Assembly (NCBI GenBank): GCA_963701815.1
Contig: CAVPBN010000046.1
Span: 62,001-126,000, forward strand
Origin: AP-15 sp963701815
Lineage (GTDB): Bacteria; Pseudomonadota; Alphaproteobacteria; ATCC43930; CGMCC-115725
Direction of reading: 5' to 3'
DNA: 64,000 nucleotides
Positions 22,301 to 34,207 of the stretch are shown here, piece by piece. Within the stretch, counting starts at the first letter, position 1. The number at the start of each line of letters is the position of its first letter. The notes beneath the pieces are model-generated. The model was not told the DNA's origin, searched no databases, and saw nothing but the letters and a program-made list of their open reading frames with translations. The translations under genes were made by a program, and so were the position numbers.

Positions 22301-24213
22301 CTTCCTCGCGCTCGCCGTAGCCGAGAGGATCGACGATATTCAGAAAGCGCCGGTTGCCGCTGCCGCCAAAGGCGAAGCGAGTAGTGCCGTAGGGCGTCGT
22401 CAGCGCATTGATCAGCGAGGACGCGTCGTAAGTGAATTTCGAGGTCAGCCCCAGCACGTCGGTGATCGAACCGAGCCGGCCGCTGCCGTCATAGGCCAGT
22501 TTGGCGCTGCGGCCGAACGGGTCGGCGATCTTGGTGATCAGTAGTGGCGAGATGCTCGACCCGTAGCTGAAAATCGTCTTGCGCCCAGTCGCATCGGTTA
22601 GCGAAACGAGCCGAATCTGGCCGTTCGTCTTGCCATAATCGAGCGATAGCGTGTTCCCCTGTGGATCGATGATCTGGGTCAAAAAGACGTTGCGCGGAGA
22701 AACCGTGCTGCCGTCCGATTGGCTATAGACCTCGATCCCGCCATCTTTCCGGAACAGCTTGTAGGAGACCGGGTTGGCCTCTTCCAGCACCAGCACCGAG
22801 GCGTCGTCTTCCTGCGCTGCGAAAGCGCGCGTCGTGCTGTCGTAGCCGGTATAGGAATAGAGGGCGCCGTCGCGCAGATAGCGCGACACGCTGGTGCCCG
22901 GCGAACCCGGGTCGTCGGTGACGTAGCTCAGCCAGTTCAACGTCCATTTCTGGCTGACGTTGAAGTAACTGAAATTCGCCGGCTGGCTTTGATCGCGCTG
23001 GGCGTAGGTTAGTGTGACCGCGGCCGAAGGCCCCTTGGGCGGGGTGTAGCCGACCGGCGTGTCGGTTAGATGCGACGCTCACCTTCTGCTCGTTGATGTC
23101 TTGACCGCACATGCCGCAATTGGGGTTGCCGCTGTCGTCCGAGGTGGGGCCCGCCCCCCACACCCGGCCGGCCTCGCCCGCACCGACCCGGCGCCAGTCG
23201 GCGGTGCGCGCCGCGCCGGCGGGTGCGAGAAAATACCCGCTCGCCTGGGCGTCGAGCGCGCCGCGGGTCACCCAGACGCCCTGGCGCCCGAAAGCCGGGT
23301 CGCCGAGGTGGAAGCGCCCGTTTTGCTCGCCGACGAGCGCCGCGAAGTGGCCGACCTTCCAATGCACGATCGACGGCACCGGCACGCTCTCGCCCGGTTT
23401 GCGGAACACCGGCTCGAGCGGGACCTTGGCCTGCTTTGCCAATTGTGCCACCTCGGCCAGGCTCGTCCCTTGCGGCCCGGCCTGCACCTTGTTCAGAAAC
23501 CGCACCTGATCCAAGCTCGCGTGCTGCGCCAGCATCAGCATCTTCAGCGCCGTCGGTCCGCACAGATAGAGATGCTTGGGGTCGGTCTTCATGACCCACA
23601 AGGTATCGCGGCCGAGCTGCACCATCTCGGTCGCCGGCCCGCTGACCGGCCGGTCGCCGATCTCGTTCAGCAGTGCTGTCAGCTGATCCTTGTGGCCGAG
23701 CCGAGCGTGCAATTGCACCAATTCGCCGACGGCGCGGTCGACCAGCGGCCGGACATGCGGGTCGGTCGCGTCTTTGCCCTCGCGCCACGCGATTTCCCAG
23801 GCGGCGAGGGCGCGCGAGAAATAGCCGTAATGCAGGTAGACGATGCCGAGATTGGTCGATACCGCGACCCGCCAGCCGGAATGCGGATGGGTCGCGAGAA
23901 ACCCGGTCAGGCTGGAAAAATCATCGGGGTCGGTCCGGTGTTCCCACCGGCCGACCGCCTGCAACAATGCCGCGTCCTCGGCCGCGTCCGTCGGGCCGGT
24001 CCTGACCAACGGCTCCGGCAGGTGCGCGCCGGCGAGCCCCGCCATGATCGGCCGGTCGGCCGCGAGCGGGGCCGGCATCGCCGCGCCGAGGGTCGCCTTC
24101 GGCGTCCCAACCGCCAGCAATGCGGCCAATCCCAACGCCAGACAGAGGCCGGTCGGAATCCGGCGTTGCCGCCCGACGGCACGCCCTGCATGGTTCACGC
24201 ACGGATGTCTCAC
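19339..24213 (-). CDS. Secreted Rhs-repeat protein with N-terminal C39 peptidase-like domain, three frame breaks
   Basis: Start GTG at 24213 behind GAGGAAA. A signal peptide (GLCLALGLAALLAVG) is followed by a TPR-like helical region, then a C39-type domain with an intact-looking triad: Cys in LCGPTAL, His in VGHFAAL, Asp in LGDPAF. A CGMCGQD element leads into about 1000 residues of YD/Rhs repeats (NPLGQKTSYDYNATGDLT and similar). The core ends with the Rhs signature LYLTQYRAYDPRTARWLSRDP and NLYLYGNANPESVIDPTGLDG, then a 100-residue Gly-rich variable tip. The frame breaks near 23070, 21597 and 20600, each consistent with one extra base; restored length is about 1620 residues. Rhs shells encapsulate a C-terminal toxin or are wall-associated. 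No immunity gene is obvious downstream. Confidence 0.8.
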
Positions 24214-24241
24214 GGTGGTTTCCTCAAGAGATTTAAGGTGC

Positions 24242-24520
24242 TCACGGGAAATTGGGCGATTTCGCCGGCTGGGCGGCCGGCGTCGCCGCACCGTCGCCGG
24301 GCTGCAACAGCCCCTGCTTGATCAGCTCGTCGCGCACCCGCTCGAGCATCGCTAGGGCTTGCAGCAGACCCTGCGCCGGCAGGGCCACGGTCAGTTCCGG
24401 GATTGTCTGGGCCTCGCGGCCGGCCGCCGGATCGGCCGGCTGCAACCGGTGAAACTCGATCCGCGCCACGCCGTTGAGGATCGTGACGCCCTTGATGCCG
24501 TCGCAGAAAAAACTCGGCAC
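24242..24520 (-). CDS. Small conserved-looking protein between the repeat protein and Rhs genes
   Basis: A 92-residue protein from a GTG at 24520, eight bases after GAGG and ten bases past the stop of the upstream gene; an in-frame ATG at 24559 would overlap that gene by 29 bases. The layout is a short beta region (FFCDGIKGVTILNGVARIEF), then a helix (GLLQALAMLERVRDELIKQGLL) and a Pro/Ala-rich tail. This resembles the DUF3467 plan only loosely. Its position, tightly packed between two secreted proteins on the same strand, suggests a shared operon and perhaps an accessory or chaperone role, which is inference. Confidence 0.55.
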   Translation of the reverse strand: MPSFFCDGIKGVTILNGVARIEFHRLQPADPAAGREAQTIPELTVALPAQGLLQALAMLERVRDELIKQGLLQPGDGAATPAAQPAKSPNFP

Positions 24521-24530
24521 CGGCGAGGCC

Positions 24531-26852
24531 TCAATGCCCGGAGGCGAGTAAAATCGCATGCGTCGCCGGGTCGACGATCAAGGTGCCGCCGGCGGAGTCC
24601 GCCGAGGCAAGGAAATTGGCCTTCGTGTAATTTCCGAACATCGTCAAATGGGCCGTGTGGGTGCCGTCGGTGACCGTCAGCACGCCTTGGGTCGTGTTGC
24701 CGTTGTAGCTGAGCTTGAACGCCGAACTGGTGAAATTGATGTCGCGCAAATCCATCTCGTCGGTGCTGGCGCCGCCGAAGCCGTGAACTCCGGCCCGGAA
24801 TTGCTGGCTGTCGGCCAGCAATAACTCGCCTCCGGTATGGGTGGCGAAATCGACCGAGCCGCCGGCGACGCTCATGTCGAAGCGCAATACCGCGCCCGGC
24901 TCGACAATGAATTTGCCGTTGCCGGCGACCGTGTTTTGGAATTCGAGCGTGCCGGCGGCGACCTCGACGGTGCCGCTGTTCGTGAACGCGACGGCGACGG
25001 TGCTGTCGCCCCCGGTGCTGCCGGTCTTCTCGAAGGTGGCGCCGGCATCGTTGATGAATTTCGATGTCGTCACGACGCCGATGCCGATGCCGCTGTCGTT
25101 CAGCAGATCGTAGACGCCGCCTTTCTCGTTGATGAAGGTCGCGGCGTTGAAAGTGCCGTCCCCGATCGTCAGCGTATTGAGCTGGTTGACGGTCCCCGAA
25201 TTCTGCCAGTCGACCGCCCCGCCGAGGGTGAACAGGCTCACCGTCGTCGTGCTGCCATGCGCGGTGACGAGCGTGCCGGTGCCGTCGATTACCGGCTGGA
25301 CGCCGCTGTTGTTGCTGGAAAGCGTGTTGGTTCCGGAGAGGGTCAGCGTGACGCCGTTGAGGTCGAGGGTCGATCCTTCCTCGAGGTTGAAGGTGCCGGC
25401 ATAACTCAGGGTCTCGTCGAGCGTGACCAGCGTGTTGTTGTCGTAGATCCCGAAGGTTGCCGACGCGATCGTCGCGCCGGCGGCGATCACATTGTTGCTG
25501 CCGGCGCCGAGCGCGAACTGGCCGGCGCCCGAGATCGCTCCGGCAAAGGTGTTGTAGATCCCTTCGAATTCGATGGTCCCGGTGGTCTGGATCTTGATCG
25601 CGCCATTGTCGATCATGTTGACGGCAACGATGCTGTCGCCGCCGCCGCCGATCTTTTCGAGGGTGGCGCCGGCGGCGTTGACAAAACTCGAATTCAGCGC
25701 CGCGCCACGGACGATCCCGTTATCGGTCGTGAACTCGAAAACGCCGCCCTTCTCGTTGATGAAAGTGGCGGCGTTGAAGCTGCCGTCGCCGAGGGTCAGC
25801 CCGCCGACATCGCCGACGACGCCCGAATTCTGCCAGTCGACCGTGCCGCCGAGGATGAAATCGTTGACGGCGGTGGCGCTGCTTTTCGTAGTGACGAGCG
25901 TCCCGGCGCCGTCGACCGTCGGGAATGGAAAGGTGGCGATGCCGAACGTATTGGTCCCCGACAGCGTGAAGGTGAAACCGGCGAGATCGAGGGTCGATCC
26001 CTGCTCGATGTTGAAGATGCCGGCGTAGTTCAGGTTCTCGCCGAGCGTGACCGCCGTGCCGTTATCGTAGATGCCGAAGGTCGCGGTCGTGATCTTGGTC
26101 CCGGCCGCGATCAGATCGGTGCCGGAGCCGTTCATGTCGTCGAGCGCGAATTGACCGGCCCCGGAGATCGTGCCTTTGAAAGTGTTGTCGGGACCGCGGA
26201 AATCGAGCGTGCCCGAGTTGATCACGATCGCGCCGGTGTCGGTCACGTTGACGTCGATAAAGCTGATGCCGCTGCCGCCGATCTTTGCCAAAGTCCCGGC
26301 GTTGACGAAGCGTGCCGTGGCCGCACCTTGACTGATGCCGTAATCGCCGCCGATGTTGAAGGTGGCGCCCTTCTCGTTGTTGATCGTCGCGCCGACGCCG
26401 GTGTTGTCGCCGAGGGCGATGCCGCCGGTCTCGTTCGTCGTGTGGGCGTTGTTGAGGACCGTGGCGCCGCCGAGGGTGTAGTTCGCCAAAGCGATCGTGC
26501 CGCTGATCGTGAACGCGGTATGGCCTTCGGAAGAGCCGCCGGTCAGAGTGCCGGCGCCGGCGATCGTCACTGCGCCGCCGGCGGTCAGGACGCCGCCGGT
26601 CTGGGTAAAATCGTCGGCAAAGCTGGCCGTCGTCGTAATCGTCAGACTGCCGCCGTTCATATCGAAGAAGTCGTTCCCGACCTTCAACGAATTGACGACG
26701 TAATTGTCCCCGCCGCTGAAGGTGACGGTCAGGACATTTGCCGTGTTGATGACGACGTTGCTGTTGCTGTTGGGGAGGCCGCCGCTCCAATTGGCGGCAA
26801 CGCCCCAATCGGAGCTGGTCGTGCCGATCCAGTTATCCGTCTTGAACGCCAT
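24531..26852 (-). CDS. Beta-strand repeat protein, probable type I secretion substrate
   Basis: A 773-residue protein with no N-terminal signal peptide (MAFKTDNWIGTTSSDW), rich in Gly, Thr, Asn, Asp and Val and almost free of Cys. Three copies of a unit of about 190 residues recur, each with NEKGG(V/A)F, VNAGATLEKIGG, GTISGAGQFAL, ATFGIYDN and TLSGTNT. These are parallel beta-helix-like rungs. The C-terminal 60 residues (VLTVTDGTHTAHLTMFGNY, then GGTLIVDP) match the ending of many giant rhizobial proteins exported by type I systems. With an HlyB/HlyD pair 5 kb away and no Sec signal, type I export to the surface is likely. Adhesion or biofilm matrix is a possible role. Confidence 0.75.
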   Translation of the reverse strand: MAFKTDNWIGTTSSDWGVAANWSGGLPNSNSNVVINTANVLTVTFSGGDNYVVNSLKVGNDFFDMNGGSLTITTTASFADDFTQTGGVLTAGGAVTIAGAGTLTGGSSEGHTAFTISGTIALANYTLGGATVLNNAHTTNETGGIALGDNTGVGATINNEKGATFNIGGDYGISQGAATARFVNAGTLAKIGGSGISFIDVNVTDTGAIVINSGTLDFRGPDNTFKGTISGAGQFALDDMNGSGTDLIAAGTKITTATFGIYDNGTAVTLGENLNYAGIFNIEQGSTLDLAGFTFTLSGTNTFGIATFPFPTVDGAGTLVTTKSSATAVNDFILGGTVDWQNSGVVGDVGGLTLGDGSFNAATFINEKGGVFEFTTDNGIVRGAALNSSFVNAAGATLEKIGGGGDSIVAVNMIDNGAIKIQTTGTIEFEGIYNTFAGAISGAGQFALGAGSNNVIAAGATIASATFGIYDNNTLVTLDETLSYAGTFNLEEGSTLDLNGVTLTLSGTNTLSSNNSGVQPVIDGTGTLVTAHGSTTTVSLFTLGGAVDWQNSGTVNQLNTLTIGDGTFNAATFINEKGGVYDLLNDSGIGIGVVTTSKFINDAGATFEKTGSTGGDSTVAVAFTNSGTVEVAAGTLEFQNTVAGNGKFIVEPGAVLRFDMSVAGGSVDFATHTGGELLLADSQQFRAGVHGFGGASTDEMDLRDINFTSSAFKLSYNGNTTQGVLTVTDGTHTAHLTMFGNYTKANFLASADSAGGTLIVDPATHAILLASGH

Positions 26853-27281
26853 CCGGTTTGTCCTTTCGCCACGGCACGCTTGAGCGGATGCAGGTTCATC
26901 GGCTCGGCAGCGGCGCTGCTGTTCGCGAGCAGCAGCCCACCAGACCGATCTCGGTAAAAATCAACGCGCACTTGTTAAGGTTAAATCATCCTTACAATTC
27001 TGCATTGCTAACAGAAAACACGGATTTTGTAAAGCATCGCGTCCACGATGACTGCCGGCAACAGCGCGGTGCCGCGCGCACTATCCCGCAAATAAACCTC
27101 TGCGCCGTTAGACGATGTAACGCACCGGGTCCGGCGCCGTTCCGGGTCAAGGACATCAAATTCGGCTTCCCGGACATCACCTCTCGCGCGGCGGCAGGCA
27201 TGACCGCAATCGAGGGTCGGTAACTTTCGCAGAACATTTGCCGCATATTGATCTTTAGTACGGTTTGCTTAAATGACTTAG
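26853..27281. other. Intergenic region, 429 bases
   Basis: Divergent spacer upstream of the beta-strand repeat gene and of the agmatinase gene. The section 26960-27035 is AT-rich (GTTAAGGTTAAATCATCC, TGCTAACAGAAAACACGG), consistent with the promoter region of the repeat protein operon. No gene, palindromic repeat or RNA was recognised. Confidence 0.4.
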
Positions 27282-28172
27282 ATGACTCAAGTTCCGACTT
27301 TTGCCGTTCCGCCGACTTTTCTCGGCGTCGAACTCAGCGCCGCCGATGCCCCGTTTTGCGTTGCCGGCATCCCCTTCGATCTCGGCACCTCGAACCGGCC
27401 GGGCGCCCGATTCGGTCCGGCCGCGATCCGCCAGGCCAGCCGCATGCTGGTCGATGGCGACCATCCGGCCAACTGGCAGGACCCGGCAACGCCGGGTCTC
27501 GCCGATATCGGCGATTTCCGTCTCGCGCACGGCGACATTTTGGGCAGCTTGGCCAAGATCGAGGCGCAGGCGGCGCCGCTCGAGCATCTGATCGCTCTCG
27601 GCGGCGACCACACCGTGACCTTGGGTCTGCTGCGGGCATTGGCGCGCCGCCGGGGTCCGCTGGCGCTGGTGCATTTCGACGCTCATGTCGACACCTGGCC
27701 CGAGAGCTTTGGTCTGGTCTGGGGCCACGGCTCGCCGTTTTACCACGCGATCGAGGAAGGGCTGATCGAGCCGCGGCGGACCGTCCAGATCGGCATCCGC
27801 TCGCCGATGCGCAAGGATGTGCGCGACTGGACCGTCGGCAAGGGGGTGACGATCATCTTCGCCGACGAGGTGCACGAAGGCGGGCCTGCTGCCGCCGCAC
27901 AGCGCATCCGCGAGACGATCGGCGACGCCGCGGTCTATCTGACGTTCGACATCGATGCGCTCGACCCCGCGTTTGCGCCCGGTACCGGCACGCCCGAAGT
28001 GGGCGGTCTGGCGACCTGGCAGGCGCGGGCGATCCTGCGCCGGCTCGCCGGGCTCCGGTTCGCCGGCATGGACGTCGTCGAAGTCTCGCCGCCCTACGAC
28101 GTATCCGAAATCACCGCACTGGCCGCAGCGACCATCGCCTGGGATTATCTGGCGCTGCTGGCTCCCCGCTGA
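27282..28172 (+). CDS. speB: Agmatinase / ureohydrolase family enzyme
   Basis: A 296-residue arginase-fold enzyme with every manganese-binding block: GGDHT (residues 107-111), FDAHVD (132-137) and FDIDALDPAFAPGTGTPE (222-239). The N-terminal FCVAGIPFDLGTSNRPGARFGPAAIR is typical of the agmatinase/guanidinobutyrase branch. It would hydrolyse agmatine (or guanidinobutyrate, guanidinopropionate) to an amine and urea in the cytosol. Specificity within the family cannot be fixed from sequence. No clear ribosome binding site precedes ATG 27282, but the N-terminus aligns well there. Confidence 0.85.
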   Translation: MTQVPTFAVPPTFLGVELSAADAPFCVAGIPFDLGTSNRPGARFGPAAIRQASRMLVDGDHPANWQDPATPGLADIGDFRLAHGDILGSLAKIEAQAAPLEHLIALGGDHTVTLGLLRALARRRGPLALVHFDAHVDTWPESFGLVWGHGSPFYHAIEEGLIEPRRTVQIGIRSPMRKDVRDWTVGKGVTIIFADEVHEGGPAAAAQRIRETIGDAAVYLTFDIDALDPAFAPGTGTPEVGGLATWQARAILRRLAGLRFAGMDVVEVSPPYDVSEITALAAATIAWDYLALLAPR

Positions 28173-28287
28173 CCCGCTGGGAGATTTGATAAATCTCCTT
28201 GTGCCGACGGAGCTTTTCCCCATTTAAGGGCTCCGACGCAATCGCACGTGCCTAGAACCCCGAGGCAGGGGTGCTGCTACGACGTAA

Positions 28288-28497
28288 CGCGTCTCTTTCG
28301 GTCGAGCCGGCCACCCGTGGGTCGGTGTCCTTAAGGGAAACGGCTATGGTCCGGCACGCGATGCGAAGTCCGCGCACGGTCGTCTGACGCAGCTCGGCGC
28401 CTACGGCGCCTGTCTGCTCACCGCGTTAAACGGCTTCGGCCGCGGCGAAACCGTCGAAGTGACCGACCCGCCGATGCTGCCGACGCCGGGCTATTGA
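28288..28497 (+). pseudogene. Unidentified C-terminal gene fragment
   Basis: Between the agmatinase gene and the glutaredoxin-DinB gene (364-base gap), an open stretch without a good start codon reads GHPWVGVLKGNGYGPARD, then GRLTQLGAYGACLLTALNGFG and ends LPTPGY before TGA at 28495-28497. The residue composition looks like a real soluble protein end, but a stop lies just upstream (about 28285) and there is no ribosome binding site. It is probably the tail of a decayed gene. I do not recognise the family. The rest of the gap shows nothing. Confidence 0.3.
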
Positions 28498-28536
28498 GGC
28501 GCCGCCGATCGCCGATCCGATCGCGCCGGTGAAAGG

Positions 28537-29301
28537 CTACGCCTCGTCCCAGATCTTGTCGGTCAACGGCAGACCGCGAATGTCGTCGCGGGTCAATGGG
28601 CGATCGGGGGCGAGGCCGGCCTGTTCGAGCAGCGAGGCCACTTGGCGGGTGTGCTGGGCCGAGTGCCAGACGGTCCGCTCGAACATCTCGTGGCGCGAGG
28701 TCTCGCCGAAATAGGTCGGCACCGGCCGGACAAAATCCTCGTCCTTGACGCGCCGCCACCAGCCGTCGAACCGCGCCCGGACACCGTCGCCGAAATCGGC
28801 GATTGCCGCACTCGTCGTCATTTCCGGCGGCACCGGAACGCCAAGCCGCTCGCGACTTAAAATCCCGCCCAGTTCCTCCATGTCGAGATATGCGGTCGGG
28901 ATCTGAAAGATATGGTGCATGACCATGCGCCACGAGCGCGGCCGGTTCGGCAGCACGGTCTCGAGCCGGTCGTCCGGCATCTGACGGACCAGCCGGATCG
29001 CGGTCTCGAGCACCCGGTCATAGCGGGCCGCCAGTTCGGGCGGCGACAAGGCCGGCCCGGTCTTTTCTTCGAGGCCGAGAAATTCGACGACGTCGCGGAT
29101 AACTTGCGCAAAGACGAAGCGGTCGCCGCGGGACACAACCGGCACCGAGCGCGCACCGAGCCGGCGCAACTCGTCCAGCCCGCCTGCATCGGCCATCACA
29201 TTGATCGATTGGTACTCGATCCCACGGACCGAGAGGTATTCCTTAACCCTCAGACAGCTCGTTCAATGCGGCTGCCAAAACACCTTGATCGGTTCGCTCA
29301 T
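28537..29301 (-). CDS. Glutaredoxin-DinB fusion with in-frame UGA at the redox cysteine (candidate selenoprotein)
   Basis: From ATG 29301 (after GGGGAAGAG) the frame reads MSEPIKVFWQPH, then TGA (29263-29265), then TSCLRVKEYLSVRGIEY and on without interruption to the stop at 28537. Residues 1-80 are a glutaredoxin fold (cis-Pro loop GARSVPVVSRGDRFV); about 95-250 form a DinB-like four-helix domain (RSWRMVMHHIFQIP, RTVWHSAQHTRQVASLLEQAG). Relatives have Cys where TGA stands, giving C-x-x-C. The site would read Sec13-Thr-Ser-Cys16. A 7-bp imperfect stem (CUGAGGG/CUCUCGG, G-U pairs allowed) follows the UGA at a distance near that of bacterial SECIS elements. Otherwise it is a nonsense mutation or base-call error; without readthrough, translation would have to start at GTG 29199 and lose the active site. 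Confidence 0.6.
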
Positions 29302-29475
29302 CTCTTCCCCGGTTCCGGCGATCGCCGAGCCCGAGGTTATGCCGGGCGCCGTCCCTCCGGCAATCCCCGTGATGGCGGCAAAGCGACACATCGGTCTTCC
29401 GGTCTGGCGTGCTTCTGCCGGCGATGCTATCTGGCCCGTTTACTGACTGGCCCCGTTCACTGGTCGCGAGCTGCT

Positions 29476-31008
<1,533 letters not shown>

Positions 31009-31031
31009 CCTTTGGGCACGAGTGACGGCAG

Positions 31032-31957
31032 ATGAGAGCAAACGGCCAAATGACGGGTATGCTGGGGGTCTATTTAATGGCGGCCGAGCTGACAAAGCTC
31101 GGCTTCATTGTCTCACCAACGTCACGGAGCGCATTCGGCGCCGACCTTCTGGTATCCGATCAGCGCTGCCGCCGGGCATGGTCGATTCAGGTCAAAACCG
31201 ATCGAAAAGCTGCCAAGTTTTGGCTCGTAAACGCTCATGCCGCGGATTCGCAGTCCGAGAGCCACGTCTATGTGTTTGTGCACGTCAACGGGGAGGCTCG
31301 GCCGGAATTTTTCGTCGTTCCCAGCACGGAGGTGGCGCGCATCCACAGGGTCGATCGCCATCAGCCCGACCCTGCAAGACCTGTCACAACGTGGTATTCC
31401 TGTCACACGACAGACATGGCGGATTATGCGGAGGCGGGGTCGACGGTTTTCGGCGAATCCGTTGCGACCCCGTCCTCTTGCGAAGCCATGTCGGCTAAAG
31501 TTGCCCCGCTTCTTTTATTTGTCATGGCCGGGCTTGTCCCGGCCATCCACGAATTACGCGAGCCGATCGTAAAGGTCATCCCAGGCGGGATTCATCGCCA
31601 GAATGAGGCGGACTTTCCATTTCCGCGGCCAATGCTTCATGTTTTGCTCGCGCTGGATCGCCGAGCGGATATCCGCGTGCTGTTCCACGAAGACGAGCCG
31701 CTTCAACCCGTACCGCTTGGTAAAGCCGTCCGCCATACCCTTAAGGTGCTCCCAGGCGCGTCGGCTGAGGTTGCTCGTGACACCAGTGTAGAGAACCCCG
31801 TTGGGACGGTTCGTCATGATGTAGACCCAAGCCCCATCCATCGCGCAATTCTGAGCCAAGTCTTCCCAAGCGCCGATAGCTGCGTGGATGGCCGGGACGA
31901 GCCCGGCCATGACGATGAAGCGATCGCGGCTAACGCCGTCGTCGCGCTCTGCGTCCC

Positions 31958-31976
<19 letters not shown>
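31032..31976 (+). CDS. PD-(D/E)XK-like nuclease-fold protein with run-on C-terminus
   Basis: The N-terminal 145 residues form a compact alpha/beta domain: GVYLMAAELTKLGFIVSPTS, then GADLLVSD and WSIQVKTD, giving an Asp followed by Q-x-K as in restriction-like and Holliday-resolvase-like folds, then VYVFVHVNG and a conserved-looking end WYSCHTTDMADYAEAGSTVFGE near 31465. Past that, the frame continues through a REP palindrome (read as MAGLVPAIHE) and over the antisense GIY-YIG gene to 31976. The natural stop seems lost. A DNA-binding or nuclease role is inferred from the fold only. It is wedged between pccB and pccA. Confidence 0.5.
31521..31551 (+). repeat. Left copy of 31-base inverted repeat (REP type)
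   Basis: A 31-base element with core GGCCGGGCTTGTCCCGGCC. Its inverted partner at 31883-31913 matches at 30 of 31 positions. Together they bracket the GIY-YIG gene. Each copy is itself palindromic. The single mismatch is T versus C at the loop. Confidence 0.85.
31554..31841 (-). CDS. GIY-YIG endonuclease domain protein
   Basis: A 95-residue protein, essentially a bare GIY-YIG domain: AWVYIMTNRPNGVLYTGVTS supplies the Y-I and Y-T-G elements, RRAWEHLKGMADGFTKRYGL the catalytic Arg and Lys region, and QREQNMKHWPRKWKVRLI the conserved Glu helix, ending PAWDDLYDRLA. Small free-standing GIY-YIG proteins of this kind are common in alphaproteobacteria. The ATG at 31841 begins at the domain; the frame continues upstream into the flanking REP copy. 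It lies antisense to the run-on part of the nuclease gene and between two inverted REP copies. Confidence 0.8.
   Translation of the reverse strand: MDGAWVYIMTNRPNGVLYTGVTSNLSRRAWEHLKGMADGFTKRYGLKRLVFVEQHADIRSAIQREQNMKHWPRKWKVRLILAMNPAWDDLYDRLA
31883..31913 (-). repeat. Right copy of 31-base inverted repeat (REP type)
   Basis: Inverted partner of 31521-31551, 30 of 31 identical, core GGCCGGGACGAGCCCGGCC. It ends 44 bases before the pccA start. Confidence 0.85.
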
Positions 31977-33940
<1,964 letters not shown>

Positions 33941-34136
33941 ATGGGCCTCGCGCTGATCTCGCACCGGCGATTCCCGACCCGCAAGGGATGGTGGTTGACG
34001 CAGATTCATCCCCCCTCTACAAGCCGCGCATGGCCAACGCACTCCGAGGTCGGATAAAGACCAGCGCCTTGCGCGGCGTTGAAGCGAAGCCCAGGGGTAT
34101 GAGCGCGCGCTGAATACGACGAAAATCCGACGATAC

Positions 34137-34176
34137 GGGGCCCCTGCCGTCATCGGTTGGGGCCCTTTGCTTTTTC
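34137..34176 (+). terminator. Rho-independent terminator
   Basis: A 7-bp perfect stem, GGGCCCC (34138-34144) with GGGGCCC (34159-34165), has a 14-base loop and is followed by TTTGCTTTTT. It points along the plus strand, so it would end pccA transcripts or a short RNA from the 200-base spacer before it. It lies just upstream of the MATE gene start. Confidence 0.8.
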
Positions 34177-34207
34177 GGGGTCTGTCTCAGACATCGGGTG
34201 GGGCGCG

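Noticed and set aside
24531..26852. Long direct repeats as a possible mobile element
   Set aside because: They are in-frame internal repeats of the beta-strand protein, with about 190-residue units.
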